Shown here: one piece after another, positions 13,613 to 25,945 of the stretch
Layout: every line of letters begins with the position of its first letter
How positions within the stretch are numbered: the first letter of the stretch is position 1
NCBI GenBank assembly: GCA_002633005.1
Contig: NMRA01000019.1
Location: 1,003,942-1,067,941 of the forward strand
Direction: 5' to 3'
From: Phoronis australis
Taxonomy: Eukaryota; Phoronida; Phoronidae
Length of the DNA stretch: 64,000 nt
Program-made: the position numbers and the translations under genes
The notes under the pieces: model-generated
Database searches by the model: none
Seen by the model: only the letters and a program-made list of their open reading frames with translations
Told to the model about the DNA's origin: nothing

Positions 13613-14095
13613 ACAAAAATATAAACAACAAGCAATACAAACAGTTCTTATTCATACAAACAATTTGCAAAGTGCCGACAATGGTGACTGTTTTTTCCTG
13701 TGCGTAATCAATTTTTCAACAGATCCTATTATAAGCTGGTTAATGTAAACATAGATAAGATGGAGAGGCTTGTGTTATTGTATCGGACACAGAGATGCGA
13801 ATCTCCGTCACTGTCAGCACTATTTACATTACATTAGGAAACAGAATGGTCATAGAATGACGGAGCTGAATAATATACACGGAATACGATTCAGAAGCTG
13901 TGGCCTTACGTGAGTTTCCATAGATCTAACCTGTGCACGTGCTGCACGCAACGCAAATGTTTCGTGTTGTCTTACAAAACATTAGGCACTCACACGTGTT
14001 TTAATTTATCACAGGCCAACACAGTTGGGGTTTAATTAAAAGGAAGAAAAAAAAGTGTTTTTCTCGTTTACACCAATTTTGACACTAAGATGCAA

Positions 14096-15011
<916 letters not shown>

Positions 15012-15250
15012 TTTGCCTGATTTCGTTACGCAGCGCACCTTTTGCGATATTAACCAAGTTCTAGTTCCCACTTCAGCTTACGTGTTCACTCTTCGGCAGT
15101 GTCAATGTGGAATGTTTACGCTTGTACGCCTGTCACAGATTTCACTGCAAGCTGGAGCGCGCCGTTCCGTCGGACAACGTTTGAAGTATTGTTCATCGGC
15201 GAATGTGATTTCACTGATAGAATGCTTGGTCAGATTATAACTCGGAGGCG
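15012..15250 (-). promoter_or_regulatory. Putative 5' UTR and promoter of the second NK1 gene
   Basis: Upstream of the ATG at 15011, the minus strand carries a TTATAAT sequence near 15232-15238 that could act as a TATA-like element. A short GC-rich palindrome (GGCGCC) lies just beyond it. No transcript evidence is available; the element is weakly supported. Confidence 0.25.
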
Positions 15251-18200
15251 CCGAGAATAACACTGGCGGTGATTGGCTTAAATTGACCACAGAAACCACG
15301 ACCTGTTGTTAAATGAACTATGATTGGATAAAAGTATAATTGGCTTTCTCAAGTGGCTATGATGTGTACAGATATATTAGAGAAGAATAAATGTTTTATT
15401 TTGGTTACGAATTTCAATTAAGAAGGTAATAGATCTAACGTGACCGCCCCGACACGGCCCACTTTCTCAATAGAAAAGAAGTAGACGGAGATAAAACACG
15501 GTTCCGGTAGACAGAAAGCATGCGTCGCCATTTGTTGTACCCTATCAACTCCAAAGACGTTTGAGTGTAGCCAACACTGTTCAACCAGTTGTTTTCACAA
15601 GATCACCAACAATAGCTTGACAGAGAATGGCTAATTTTAGTGTGTCGTCTGCTGTTACCATTACAGTGGTTGTATCGTCTATTCAATAGTAAAAGGCGGG
15701 CATGTGATCTTTAAAGTTTGTAGAAACGTTAATGTCCTTGCTTATCCAGTGGTTAGCTTCAAATAATACGGAGTCATCGTGACATACAAGACCTTGCTGA
15801 TAAAATCATAACTAAACAAGTTAGGGTAAATATCACAGGGAAAGAAGATGGAAGCGGATTTGCACTAGATTGGATTGGAATTGGAAGCATTTAAGGGCAG
15901 ATTTTCGGTGCAGTCAATCAGACTCCGGTTTTTAATTTAACAATCATTTCATGTTAAGACAGTTTGTTAGCCATATGCGGTTTGAAGTTGGTTCCCCTCC
16001 TGTCAGATAAATCTTGTGTATCCATTGCATCGTTCAGTTTATGTAAACCGTACAAGCTCTACAATCTAAATGATTCAAAAACAATAAAAAGATGACGTAT
16101 GCGTTAGAGTCAAATGTTCCATGCCCTATCTTTTGACTGGATGATTTTAGATTGCATTTAGTTTGAAGTGTATTTGATTACAAAATCTGTCCGAGTTTAA
16201 CACCCTGTAAGTCCAAAATTGTTTGTCCTGCAGTTATAAAAATGTCTGCTATAAGATGGCATCATCTTTATAGTGAGTGACAGGCTATTTTCGCGTGCGG
16301 GCTCTCACCTAGTAAAATATGGCAACAAAATTCAATGAAGGTTCGGTTTTACATGCATAGCTTACAATTTAGCTTGATAATGCATGAGCGGCGCAGCACT
16401 GAAAAAAGTGGGGGGCTATAGCCCCCCACTCCCTATGGTGCACCGCCAATGTAATGTTGTGTAAATATTTTCGACATCATGGGCTGTTTTAATTCTCATT
16501 GCGTTCGAGATGTTTGTCTTGTTTATTTCTCAGAATAAATCAATGTTTTAATTTTGGACTCGGTCATCTGTATTCAACTAAATCATAATTTAAACCATCC
16601 GAAATAAATGTAATATTCTTTTCGGCAAAATAGTCATTGAATAAATAAAGCTGAATAATTTACGGCAAAGAATTGAAATAGCCAACGCCGCAGAAAATAT
16701 GCATCGCTCTTTTCGATGTTATCGACGGCGAGCACTAAAACAGTCGAATCTGTGATGACTACTACAGTTGTCTTGGCAGTAATATAGGCACAAAATTCAA
16801 TGTCATGACAGAATGTCAGACAAGTGACGGATATTTGTTAGGCTAGCTTTTTTATCAGCAATGACTGCTTTTGATTGGTTCTCGATGACGACTTCCGGCT
16901 TACAGACCAATCAGGTGTCTCAGTCGACCCGGCGCAACCGGCGAAGTGCCGTGTATCAAGTGCAGCGTAAGTGTATTGGCGCGGTTCAATATAGGCCCTT
17001 TTGTAGGCCCGTTCGTGCTAACCTTTTTGCGGATTTCCATGAATATTTCCTTTAATTTTCGCGATTTTTTTATTTAGGTGAACCAAGATATCAATTCCGC
17101 AATTTGTGCGATAAGCTTCGAGATTCCGGAATGACATCTGCAAAATGCTCGCCTGAACCAGTCTTACGAAGCGTGTTTTCTATGAGTAGTTTGTAAAATG
17201 GATATGTTTTGTCAAGCTTTCTCTTCTTATCCGACGCTTTTAAAAATGTCAAACTATGTAGACTATATATTGATTTCATGAATTATAGATCTCAATTGAC
17301 GTTCCGTCAATAAAATAAGTTCGTTTTCCGATACGTGCATTATTAAATTTTGATTCTAACTTTATTTTACGAACACTTGTTATGCTTTGTATATATCGTG
17401 TATTTACTAACAGACAAAAAATAATATACAAAAACACAGATCAAACAAAATAGAAAGCGTATTAAAATGCATACAAAACAAGAAAACTGGCAAAATTATG
17501 GCCGGTATTTGATAATGACTTTACTATAGAGACGTTTGTGTGAGATTGATATCAGAAGAAATATATTACCCTCAATTTATGCAAATGATATTTTGAATGA
17601 AATATCACAAGTGGTGTACCGATCGTGACATTTTTGTGCAAATTGTTACCCTTAAGTGGTATTTGTAAATTTATACAATACTCAAATTAATTATAATCGA
17701 CCCCCAAACCAATGCGCTGTTTTGGCCTCAGATGTTGACATTTTCTCAGCATCAACGTAGTTTGCGTATTGCGTCGCTCAGTTATTATATATCTCTGTGT
17801 GACAGTTTCCCCGACACCTTGGTTTATTCGAGAACGTGTGAAATTTTAGACCCAAAATACGTTCAGAAAACATCCTTGTAATTACTAATCATGCCCGACA
17901 ATGGGTGGTTTATGGAGCGTAAAATTCGGCGACTACTTTAATATCATGCCTCGGTGATTCACTGCGACTGACTGTTGCGTCCAATTATCATAATAAGTCG
18001 GTGAGTATTTGAAATCTGAACCGATCAGGCAACTGACAGAATATCGTGGATGATCTATAAACTGTCCTTCTGTAATAGCGACTTTATCAATTCATGTCCG
18101 ATGGCGCGATGAAGCCCTAAGGATCTAACTCCCAGTGATGCGATTTGGTGTTTATTATCGCTGATTAAGTAGATGAGGGTGCTGAATAGAAAGAAACGAA

Positions 18201-18537
18201 TGTCATTAAAATGCGCATTTTCAGAAAACCCCGAGAATCAATAATTTAATTGATACGCTTCGGGCGTATCAAACTAATATCACAGACTAATGAAAGCTTT
18301 ACAAATAAATTTAAACATCTTCACTGTATGTTTTAATAGTGTACCGAAGCTAAGGTATTCAATAGTAATTGATAATGACAGAAACATCATTTATGTTTTC
18401 AATAATACCGCTGCGCGTAGTCCGTTTAAACTTACGCTGCGATTACAAAACAGTCTTGGGTTCAGCTCGGGCATGCAGTGGCGGACAATAAACGAATGAC
18501 GCCAGTTTTCGTGATTCTGGTGTAAATCACAGGCATT
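15251..18537. other. Intergenic, no gene recognised
   Basis: AT-rich sequence without a recognisable coding exon. At 16409-16430 a perfect 22-bp palindrome centred on GGCTATAGCC with long G and C runs probably marks a transposon end or its remnant. The rest is featureless to the eye. Confidence 0.35.
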
Positions 18538-18659
18538 GTACAGAATGGTTTTACGCGCCCGTACAATGGTTTTACGCGCCTGTACAATGGTTTTACGCGC
18601 CTGTACAATGGTTTTACGCGCCTGTACAATGGTTTTACGCGCCTGTACAATGGTTTTAC
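18538..18659. repeat. 21-bp minisatellite, six units
   Basis: Six head-to-tail units containing AATGGTTTTACGCGCC recur at exactly 21-bp spacing (starts near 18543, 18565, 18586, 18607, 18628 and 18649), nearly identical except at the edges. Since 21 is a multiple of 3, a reverse-strand frame reads through as a repeated YRRVKPL heptapeptide. It has no plausible gene context. There are no spacers between units, so this is not a CRISPR array. Confidence 0.9.
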
Positions 18660-19069
18660 ACTGTCAACTCTATCACGAGCTCGTTAGCACTTAACGAAAT
18701 TACTAAAAGGTTTTGGTATAGCACACAAGCAGGTTGAAACGAGTACGGTCTACGCTCCTCACAAAAGAGCGTCCACCGTCAAAAGGTAAATTTGAAGAAG
18801 GCATTTATGTGCTCATACGCTGTAACTATGAATTTGGTGTTTTACGTGAATTATTTAGTTTAGATATAGATTTGTCTTTGTAACAGTACACTTGTTTGAC
18901 AAATACCTATAATTACTCGAATTATGGACGACCAGTTATCCCAACCATCCACAGCAATTCTCTCTTTATTTTGCACAAAATATTTGCCAAAATTTTAATT
19001 TTTTCGTTTTTCAAAGACTGATTACTTTCCTTCAAATGATGGAAAATTTTCCAAAAAAGTTGTTTTACG
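18660..19069. other. Short unique spacer between minisatellites
   Basis: No gene. The end (18983-19030) resembles 4288-4330, sharing TTTGCCAAAATT, a T-rich run and CAAAGACTGATTAC, suggesting an old dispersed repeat that adjoins the next minisatellite. Confidence 0.3.
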
Positions 19070-19325
19070 ATATCTGCACTGTGCAAAGCACGCTAGTACA
19101 CTACTGTGCAAACCAGGCTAGTATTACTGTGCAAAGCACGCTAGTAGACTCAGTACTGCGCAAAGCACGCTAGTAGACTGCTATGCAAACCAGACTAGTC
19201 TTACTGTGCAAAGCACGCTAGTAGACTACTGTGCAAAGCACGCTAGTAGACTACTGTGCAAAGCACGCTAGTAGACTACTGTGCAAAGCACGCTAGTAAA
19301 CTACTGTGCAAACTACGCTAGCAAC
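19070..19325. repeat. About 25-bp minisatellite, roughly ten units
   Basis: Roughly ten degenerate copies of a unit with core TGCAAAGCACGCTAGTAGAC follow one another. The 3' units are nearly perfect at 25 bp; variants carry CAAACCAGGCTAG or CAAACCAGACTAG. Units in the middle vary in length. No gene overlaps it. Confidence 0.88.
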
Positions 19326-20211
19326 AGACTTAGAGTAGTTTAATCTTTATTTTTGTGGAGAAGTTGACATGGTATTTCACTAGTCAGCCCCTATTATCTG
19401 CTGAATGAGTAAAGAATTATTACCGCACTTTTAGTAACGATTTTTCGTCTCAGACAATGCGAGGATGAGCAACTATCAAGAATAACCAGCTCTTTACTTT
19501 ATCCTTTGTTGCAAACAATGGAAACTTTTACCTAATAATGTTTTAAGACAAATACACAGCACAAAACACAATATGCTAAAATGTTACTAATCTTTTCTTT
19601 CCTAGTTAGGAACGTGAGTTCATTGACGATTTGGTTCGTTGCCATCGTTCCGAGTGCGCAACCTTCGGTATTCACTTACTGCGCCTTATTTGGAAACTCT
19701 TTCAGTTCACTTTCGCATTAAAAATGCAGATAAAAATAAAATACCGTTTGTTTCTTCTTTTGTCATTTTGTTATGATGTCGTACGTAAACTATTCAATTA
19801 TTCGGAAGAGCCAACTCTGATACCTAACTATATATATTTTTTACCGTACATCTGACGCAGGTTCCAGAGAGTCTTCTGCAGCGCCATCTTTGGGAAATTA
19901 ACGTCGGAGTCCAACAGGCGCTACGCTACCTATTAGGCTGATAAGTAACTAAGTGCTATCAAACATGCATTGTGGTCCACATTCAGTGGTTACAGTGTTG
20001 AAGTTCTATTGAGCGAAATGCGATTAACAATGTCTAGCAAGACCGTTTTTATTTGCCAAGCTCTATCTCAATATTTGAATAAATAATATCGAATTCATTT
20101 CCATAAATCCGCTGTATTGCTTTGTATTTATTTATTCATACGGTACTTAACATGTAATACACTCGGAGTGGAAAGTCAGTTGCGAGGCTCTAAAAGTGAG
20201 GTCTACATCAT
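19326..20211. other. Intergenic, no gene recognised
   Basis: No domain, RNA gene or repeat was recognised. The longest open frame (19631-19855) is lysine- and tyrosine-rich and looks random. Confidence 0.3.
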
Positions 20212-20287
20212 CAGAGATACCAACTCAAATGAAAAAAAATAATTACACATGTGACTCATGGTAGCGTGGTTACGACTAAACATAGCT
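20212..20287 (+). repeat. Perfect 76-bp direct repeat, copy 1
   Basis: A 76-bp stretch beginning CAGAGATACCAACTCAAATG and ending CGACTAAACATAGCT recurs base for base at 21193-21268 in the same orientation. Flanking bases diverge at once on both sides. Repeat starts are 981 bp apart. Confidence 0.9.
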
Positions 20288-21192
20288 TAAACGTGAATAT
20301 CTTTGTTTATCTTTATTGATATTTTACTGTTAACAGGTGAAGTTAAACATTGTGTCAGAAAAATTCGTGAGTGATCATTGCAGTCCCCTTGGAGCAGTTC
20401 TCAATAAAAACAACTATCGACCGTAGAAACGGCATTAGACCGTGCTATATTCATTGATACTGCCAAAATTAATTTGAAGATTATGTTCAATTTTTATAGC
20501 CTAGACATAAGGCGGCGGGATGTGGTGAATTGAGTAACTGTGGATTCACTATAGCAATCAACTTATGTGTGACTGGGAGTGTTTGTCGACGTCTATTTAT
20601 TAAACCAAAGGTAAGTTTTGTTTAGACACGACTAACAGGTTACATGTGAGACACTACCCTGTCCTCCGTATACTCAGTAACATCCCCATTATAAGCATTT
20701 GTACTAAGATCTACACATAAGTATCTACGCAGTTATGTTCATATATGTTCTTGAATGACTTACAAGACCTGTTCTTGTCTATCGATAATTTGTTCGTTGT
20801 GCCCTCCGTAGTGGAGGAATGATTTCGGTGTTCATCAACCTACTAATTCATTGCACGTACTTACCAAGAACTTCCCTCAAAATCCACACAAATTTCACGT
20901 TTGCTGGCCGGGTCTGTAGTTAACCAGGGTCAAAAATCACCTGTGAGAAAAAGGGATCAAATGTAACTATAAATGCGTTTGTTATGACGTTGGGGCCCGA
21001 TATGCGTGCAAGAGCACTTGCTCATGATTTCGTCATGAGTGACTTTCCACCAGTATTCGTCAGTCATTACCATCTTATGCCCCAGCCCCAGCCACATGTT
21101 CTCAAGGTTATGTAGCACCTCATAAAAAGCCAAATCAGAAATGGCTAAGCAGATTCACATGAGATACTATGCTTTAACCATTGTTCTTAAAA
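20288..21192. other. Unique sequence between the two 76-bp repeats
   Basis: About 0.9 kb with no recognisable coding potential. If the 76-bp repeats are terminal repeats of an element, this would be its body. No primer-binding site, polypurine tract or protein signature is visible to support that. Confidence 0.3.
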
Positions 21193-21268
21193 CAGAGATA
21201 CCAACTCAAATGAAAAAAAATAATTACACATGTGACTCATGGTAGCGTGGTTACGACTAAACATAGCT
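21193..21268 (+). repeat. Perfect 76-bp direct repeat, copy 2
   Basis: Identical to 20212-20287 over its full length and in the same orientation. Confidence 0.9.
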
Positions 21269-23563
21269 GTATGAGAGGGTATCCAAAACAGAACTTTTAC
21301 GATTAAAAAGTTGCATCAAACGAAAACAAAATGATGGTATAGAAAACTGTAACAACGGTTTTGAGATTTCACCTTGAGCATTGATACGTTGCTTTGCTGT
21401 CAATGTACCTTTCTTCTGTTAAAGTTTAATACAAAATAGTCTAATGACGCAATTAATGACAACTTGCTAAAAGATCACCAATCAAATTTGAAAGGCCTTC
21501 TACTTTCATAAAATTCTACTTTAACTGAGTTAAAATCAATAGTTTTGTGGATATTCGGCTGAATGCACAAACTTGTCGATCACGTCCAACATAACTTTAA
21601 TTACAACATGTACACGCCCCATAATTCGTTGATTTTAAGTCACAACAAAATTTGAGAGAGTTCTGTCACCCTGAGGTTTGAAAATACACTTGTTTTTGGA
21701 AGCATGGACGTTGTCTCGATTATTTGACTAAGCAATCAGAAAGAAATGTGCAACATTGAAATACAAGTAATGTTTCAAAATTCCAACCAGGAGCCATTTG
21801 GTCACATGAACGGAATTTCTAATCAAATTTACCAGAAAAATGTTCTGTTATCAGAATTTTATTTAAACGTCAATTAGGTGCATACATTTTGTCATACGGA
21901 CAGGGAATGAACCGAAGTTTCCTTTTATGCCAAATTCAAAGCATAACGAATAGAGTGTCAAAGTAATTTTCAGAAGATTCAAAATGAGGACGACATTTTT
22001 CAGAATCAATTATCACCCAATCGCAAACATGACGTACGAGTTTGCGACAGTATTAGTAACACGGAAAATACAAACTGTCGTAGCGTCCTTGGCAAACAAA
22101 GTATTAGAGATAGGAAATGACAAGTGTACTCATATCTCAGTCAATATTCATATGTGGTATAACTGTCAACGTTGTTTCGAAATAATACTAGTCAGAAGTG
22201 GTACCACTACGATGAGGCGCGCCGCGGCACTGAGTTGAGCAGATGTCCGTAACGTCGTACGTTAAATTCAAAGTCGCTCGGTCCGGTTAGTCACATGTTT
22301 CTCTCCAGTTCACTCACTTATTTCTAATTTTAAACATTCAATACTCTTTAAATTCCAATTTTTATTCGAGTTGAGTTTCAATTCGTTGTCGAGTTACTTG
22401 CGTATACTCAAGCTTTAAATCAGATCTTGCCATACAGCTAACTTGTCTCTACTTGTGTGTTGTCCAGTGGCAATATTAGATGTGATTTAAGCTCTCGTTG
22501 TAAATACTGTTGTTGTTGTATTATGGATTCTGGATTAACATTCTGGCTGTTTCATTTCAAGGGTACGCAGTGTCCCTCCTCATTAAACAAGGGTCCCGGG
22601 CCCTCAGTAGCAGCGGGTTTCATATCATGTAATGACTACATTTCCTTTCTCACGAGCTGTATTTCAATTCCTATATGCACCGCAGATCTTTTCTTACCAA
22701 TATGCTTTTTCTCATAGATCGCGGTTCTTTAGGTCAAGAACGAAACCAGTGACAATGCGGGAAGGGAGTCAATTCACTCACCCTAAAAACTATGCGTCGT
22801 CCGTTCCTCCAGTCGCCACCAAATGCACCAACCCAGTTCTTACCTGCTAGTTCTCATCATACCTGTCGCCATCTATGCTTTGCCAAAAATCACCTCTGAA
22901 GCCTGATGTCACAGCCCCTATGAAGTATACATTTTTATGAATCACAATGCTAAAAATTACCCTTCCACTTGCCATGCAAAGCGTCAATTATTGTGGGGCA
23001 CCACTCTTCTACAACAGGAACGGTTCGCCTCTATTGAGGACACAAACAGCGGAATGAAATAATGTAATACCTATAGTCATGACACCAACAGTTCAAGCAA
23101 ATTTCAATGAAAAAATAAAATGTCTGTTTCCTAAATAGCTGTGAAGCCCATAACACTGCAGTTACATCTGTTTGTTGTTCTCAAGAACAAACCGTGAAGG
23201 TGCGGCGCTAACCAGTAACAGGAACGCTGAGTTGCGAAAATATTTCTCCGGACGAACACTATTTTCACTTACTCAGTGTGTGTACCATCTATCTATGAAC
23301 GATACATTTTGTTTAATTTCGGAATGACCAGTGTTTGGAAATTTCCATTTTCACTTGATAAGTGCAGAATTATCCGACGCCATGTTGTTCGCAGACAGTG
23401 ATTATTGCGTTCTTTTGGCAAAACCACCTCCATTACCGAGGTATGCCTTCTTTATTCTCACGATATTTTTGCTCGCACATTTGAAGTGAATCTCAGAAGA
23501 AGTACAGTGCCATTTGTGTCATCTCAATAACTTTGTTGAAGTTGCTGCATTCTACTATTTCAG
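21269..23563. other. Intergenic or upstream part of the kelch gene
   Basis: No exon could be assigned with confidence. The kelch exon at 23564 begins after a good acceptor (CTACTATTTCAG), so at least one upstream exon should exist, coding or untranslated, probably here. I searched by eye for a BTB/BACK-type exon and found none. An ATG-headed frame at 23382 ending at a possible donor near 23440 does not match the required phase. Confidence 0.3.
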
Positions 23564-23565
23564 AC

Positions 23566-25913
23566 ATGAACAAACTCGAACTAGAGGACGAACGTGAAGA
23601 CAGCAATGACGTCATACTTCTATTTAACACAAAAACCGGCAGTGTCCAAATTAACTATCTCACGGTCGACCCCAGGTACAAGCGCAAAATCTTGCCAAAG
23701 GTAAATCACGTGACCTGGCCAAAACTAAAACACATCGTCGACTATGCGGTGGTGGTGTTTGACAATATTCTTTACGTGCTCGGCGGCCAAGATTTGGAGT
23801 CTGGGAAACAGTTGGCCAGCGTGATGAAGTTTGACCCGACAACCAATAAATGGACGAGTTGTAGCGCAATGAAGAAAGCTAGGAGTAAATTCACAGCCTG
23901 TGTTATGGACAAGCGGATATTTGTCGCAGGTAAACTGACATATCGATTTCCAGGTCAAGGGTTTGTTACGGTTAAGCGCTAACAACTGTACTTCACTTGC
24001 TACTTAAGATTGAAAAACAGTTCCCTTATACAGAACAATTCTTTTAGTTACTGAACCCGGGGTTTGGAGAATATGGCGACTAAAGTTCAAACTGTAACAT
24101 TTTTTTCGTATGTTATACATCAGTAGTATAGAAGTTGTTTAGGCCCCCCCTTTGTTAGGATCGTCGATCAAAGGTCATAAACCAGATATCAAAAGTCACG
24201 TGTGATGGATGCCTTTCAATTAATATAATAGTGTATTATATTTTTCTGGAGAACCCGACTGTTGTAAGAGAATGCAAGGACACGCGGCTGAGTGGAATTT
24301 CGTACCCGGATTAAACATTTTTAATCTTTTCCATGTCTAAAGTACTCAACACTCGTTCGGTTTACTTGAGTTTAGCCGTCCTAGCCGCCAAAGTCGAGGT
24401 CCAGCAACCTCAAGTCTGATTCTTGAAACAAAATCAATTTCTAATTCAAAAATTGGACAAGTACATGTAGGCAATTAGAGCGTGTCGCTTTGGTGATATC
24501 AACTAATGTTACATATTAATGATCAGATCAATAACACTGCATTTTGGTTTTGTTTGTTTTAACGTCCATGTTTTCGATAAACTGTAATTTGCAGGCATAT
24601 TCTCGAGTTCTCCACATTAGTAAGTAGGTTGCTTTTACATTTAGCCCGTGCGCGAAGTTACGCCTAAATTCAAATTTAACGTATTTCATTTATGAGTGGA
24701 TGTTGAGTTATCTGTTAATTCGGATGCTTTTAATTGAGACTAGTTACATTAATTACAAAGTTAAAACTGATCATCGTTTCAGGAGGGGAAGTTTCCGAAG
24801 ACGGAGCGACCACGGATTCGTGTGAAGCATACGAGCCTCTCATCGACATGTGGTCCCCTGAGGGGAAAATGATCACTCCTAGAAAAGACCACGCGTGCAT
24901 TGCATGGGCCGAAAGACTTTACTTGTCAGGAGGGAGCAGAAATATGAAGGATTATTACTGTAACAATTTTTGGTGAGCCTTTTCTTTGCACCGTCTCAAT
25001 TTACACGTGACCATTTCTAGCACTAATTTTGAAAACTTGCTTTTTCGCTTCTATAAATACCGTTTTACAATCGCAATAAACTTTTTCATAATAACCTTTT
25101 CGCAAGTACTTTTTAAACACCACGACCTTATTGGATTTGGTTTGAATAAACGTAATGTAAAATTTGGAACTTTTTATGGATGTAGTATCAAGAACATTGT
25201 GGAATGTTTTCATAGCATCTACAAATCTGCATTTCAACATGTTCTGCTGGCTAAAACACTAAAATTAAACTAGGCATTTTACTCTCATAAAATGCCGGTC
25301 TCATAACATTTCTTGCCGTGATATGATTCTATTTTCTTTACCAACAAGTACATCGAAACCATCAACGTTTCGAAAAAACGCTTCAAACTTCGTTCGGGTT
25401 GGCTAACAATAAAAATAGCGAATTTGAAAATGGCGCATGTACGCATTGCCTGTGACTTGAGTTGATAACGGAAATGGAATTCTATCACAGTAAGGAACGA
25501 CTCTGATATGATGAGAGTGAAAGGCCTATGACGATTTTCATTTTTAGCCAGCTAAACAGGGCGAAATGCGGTATTATCTCTCAGTAAAGTACTGATCGTA
25601 ACGCCGTTTGGTCTTTGCAGGCAAATGAAAAAACATTTTCCGAACCCCATGGTACCGGAATACAAGTATAAATGGTTTCACATGGGACCTAACTCCAAGA
25701 ATTGTCTTTTGCTACCTCGCAAGGTCCGGGAACATTCGATGGTTGTTTGCAACGACACACTTTACCTTATGGGAGGTTGGTAGTGGGCTGCTGAAGCCAA
25801 TGAATTTCAAAATAAAATTATCCCTAAAATTAAGGAACTGATGGCAGCGAGTACATTGCCATTAGTTACGTTACATGTGGGCATGTGTGTGTGAGTGTGT
25901 GTTTGTGTGTGTT

Positions 25914-25945
<32 letters not shown>

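Noticed and set aside
18462-18650. Minus-strand frame encoding a YRRVKPL repeat protein
   Set aside because: The frame exists only because the 21-bp minisatellite period is a multiple of three; no start context, splice sites or homology.
18538-18659. CRISPR-like array of 21-bp repeats
   Set aside because: Units abut with no variable spacers and the context is an animal genome; it is a minisatellite.
20212-21268. Solo LTR-retrotransposon with 76-bp LTRs
   Set aside because: No TG...CA ends, primer-binding site, polypurine tract or target duplication visible.
23382-23440. Candidate first coding exon of the kelch gene (ATG followed by a GTATGC donor)
   Set aside because: Its phase at the donor does not fit the acceptor at 23564 in the kelch frame.
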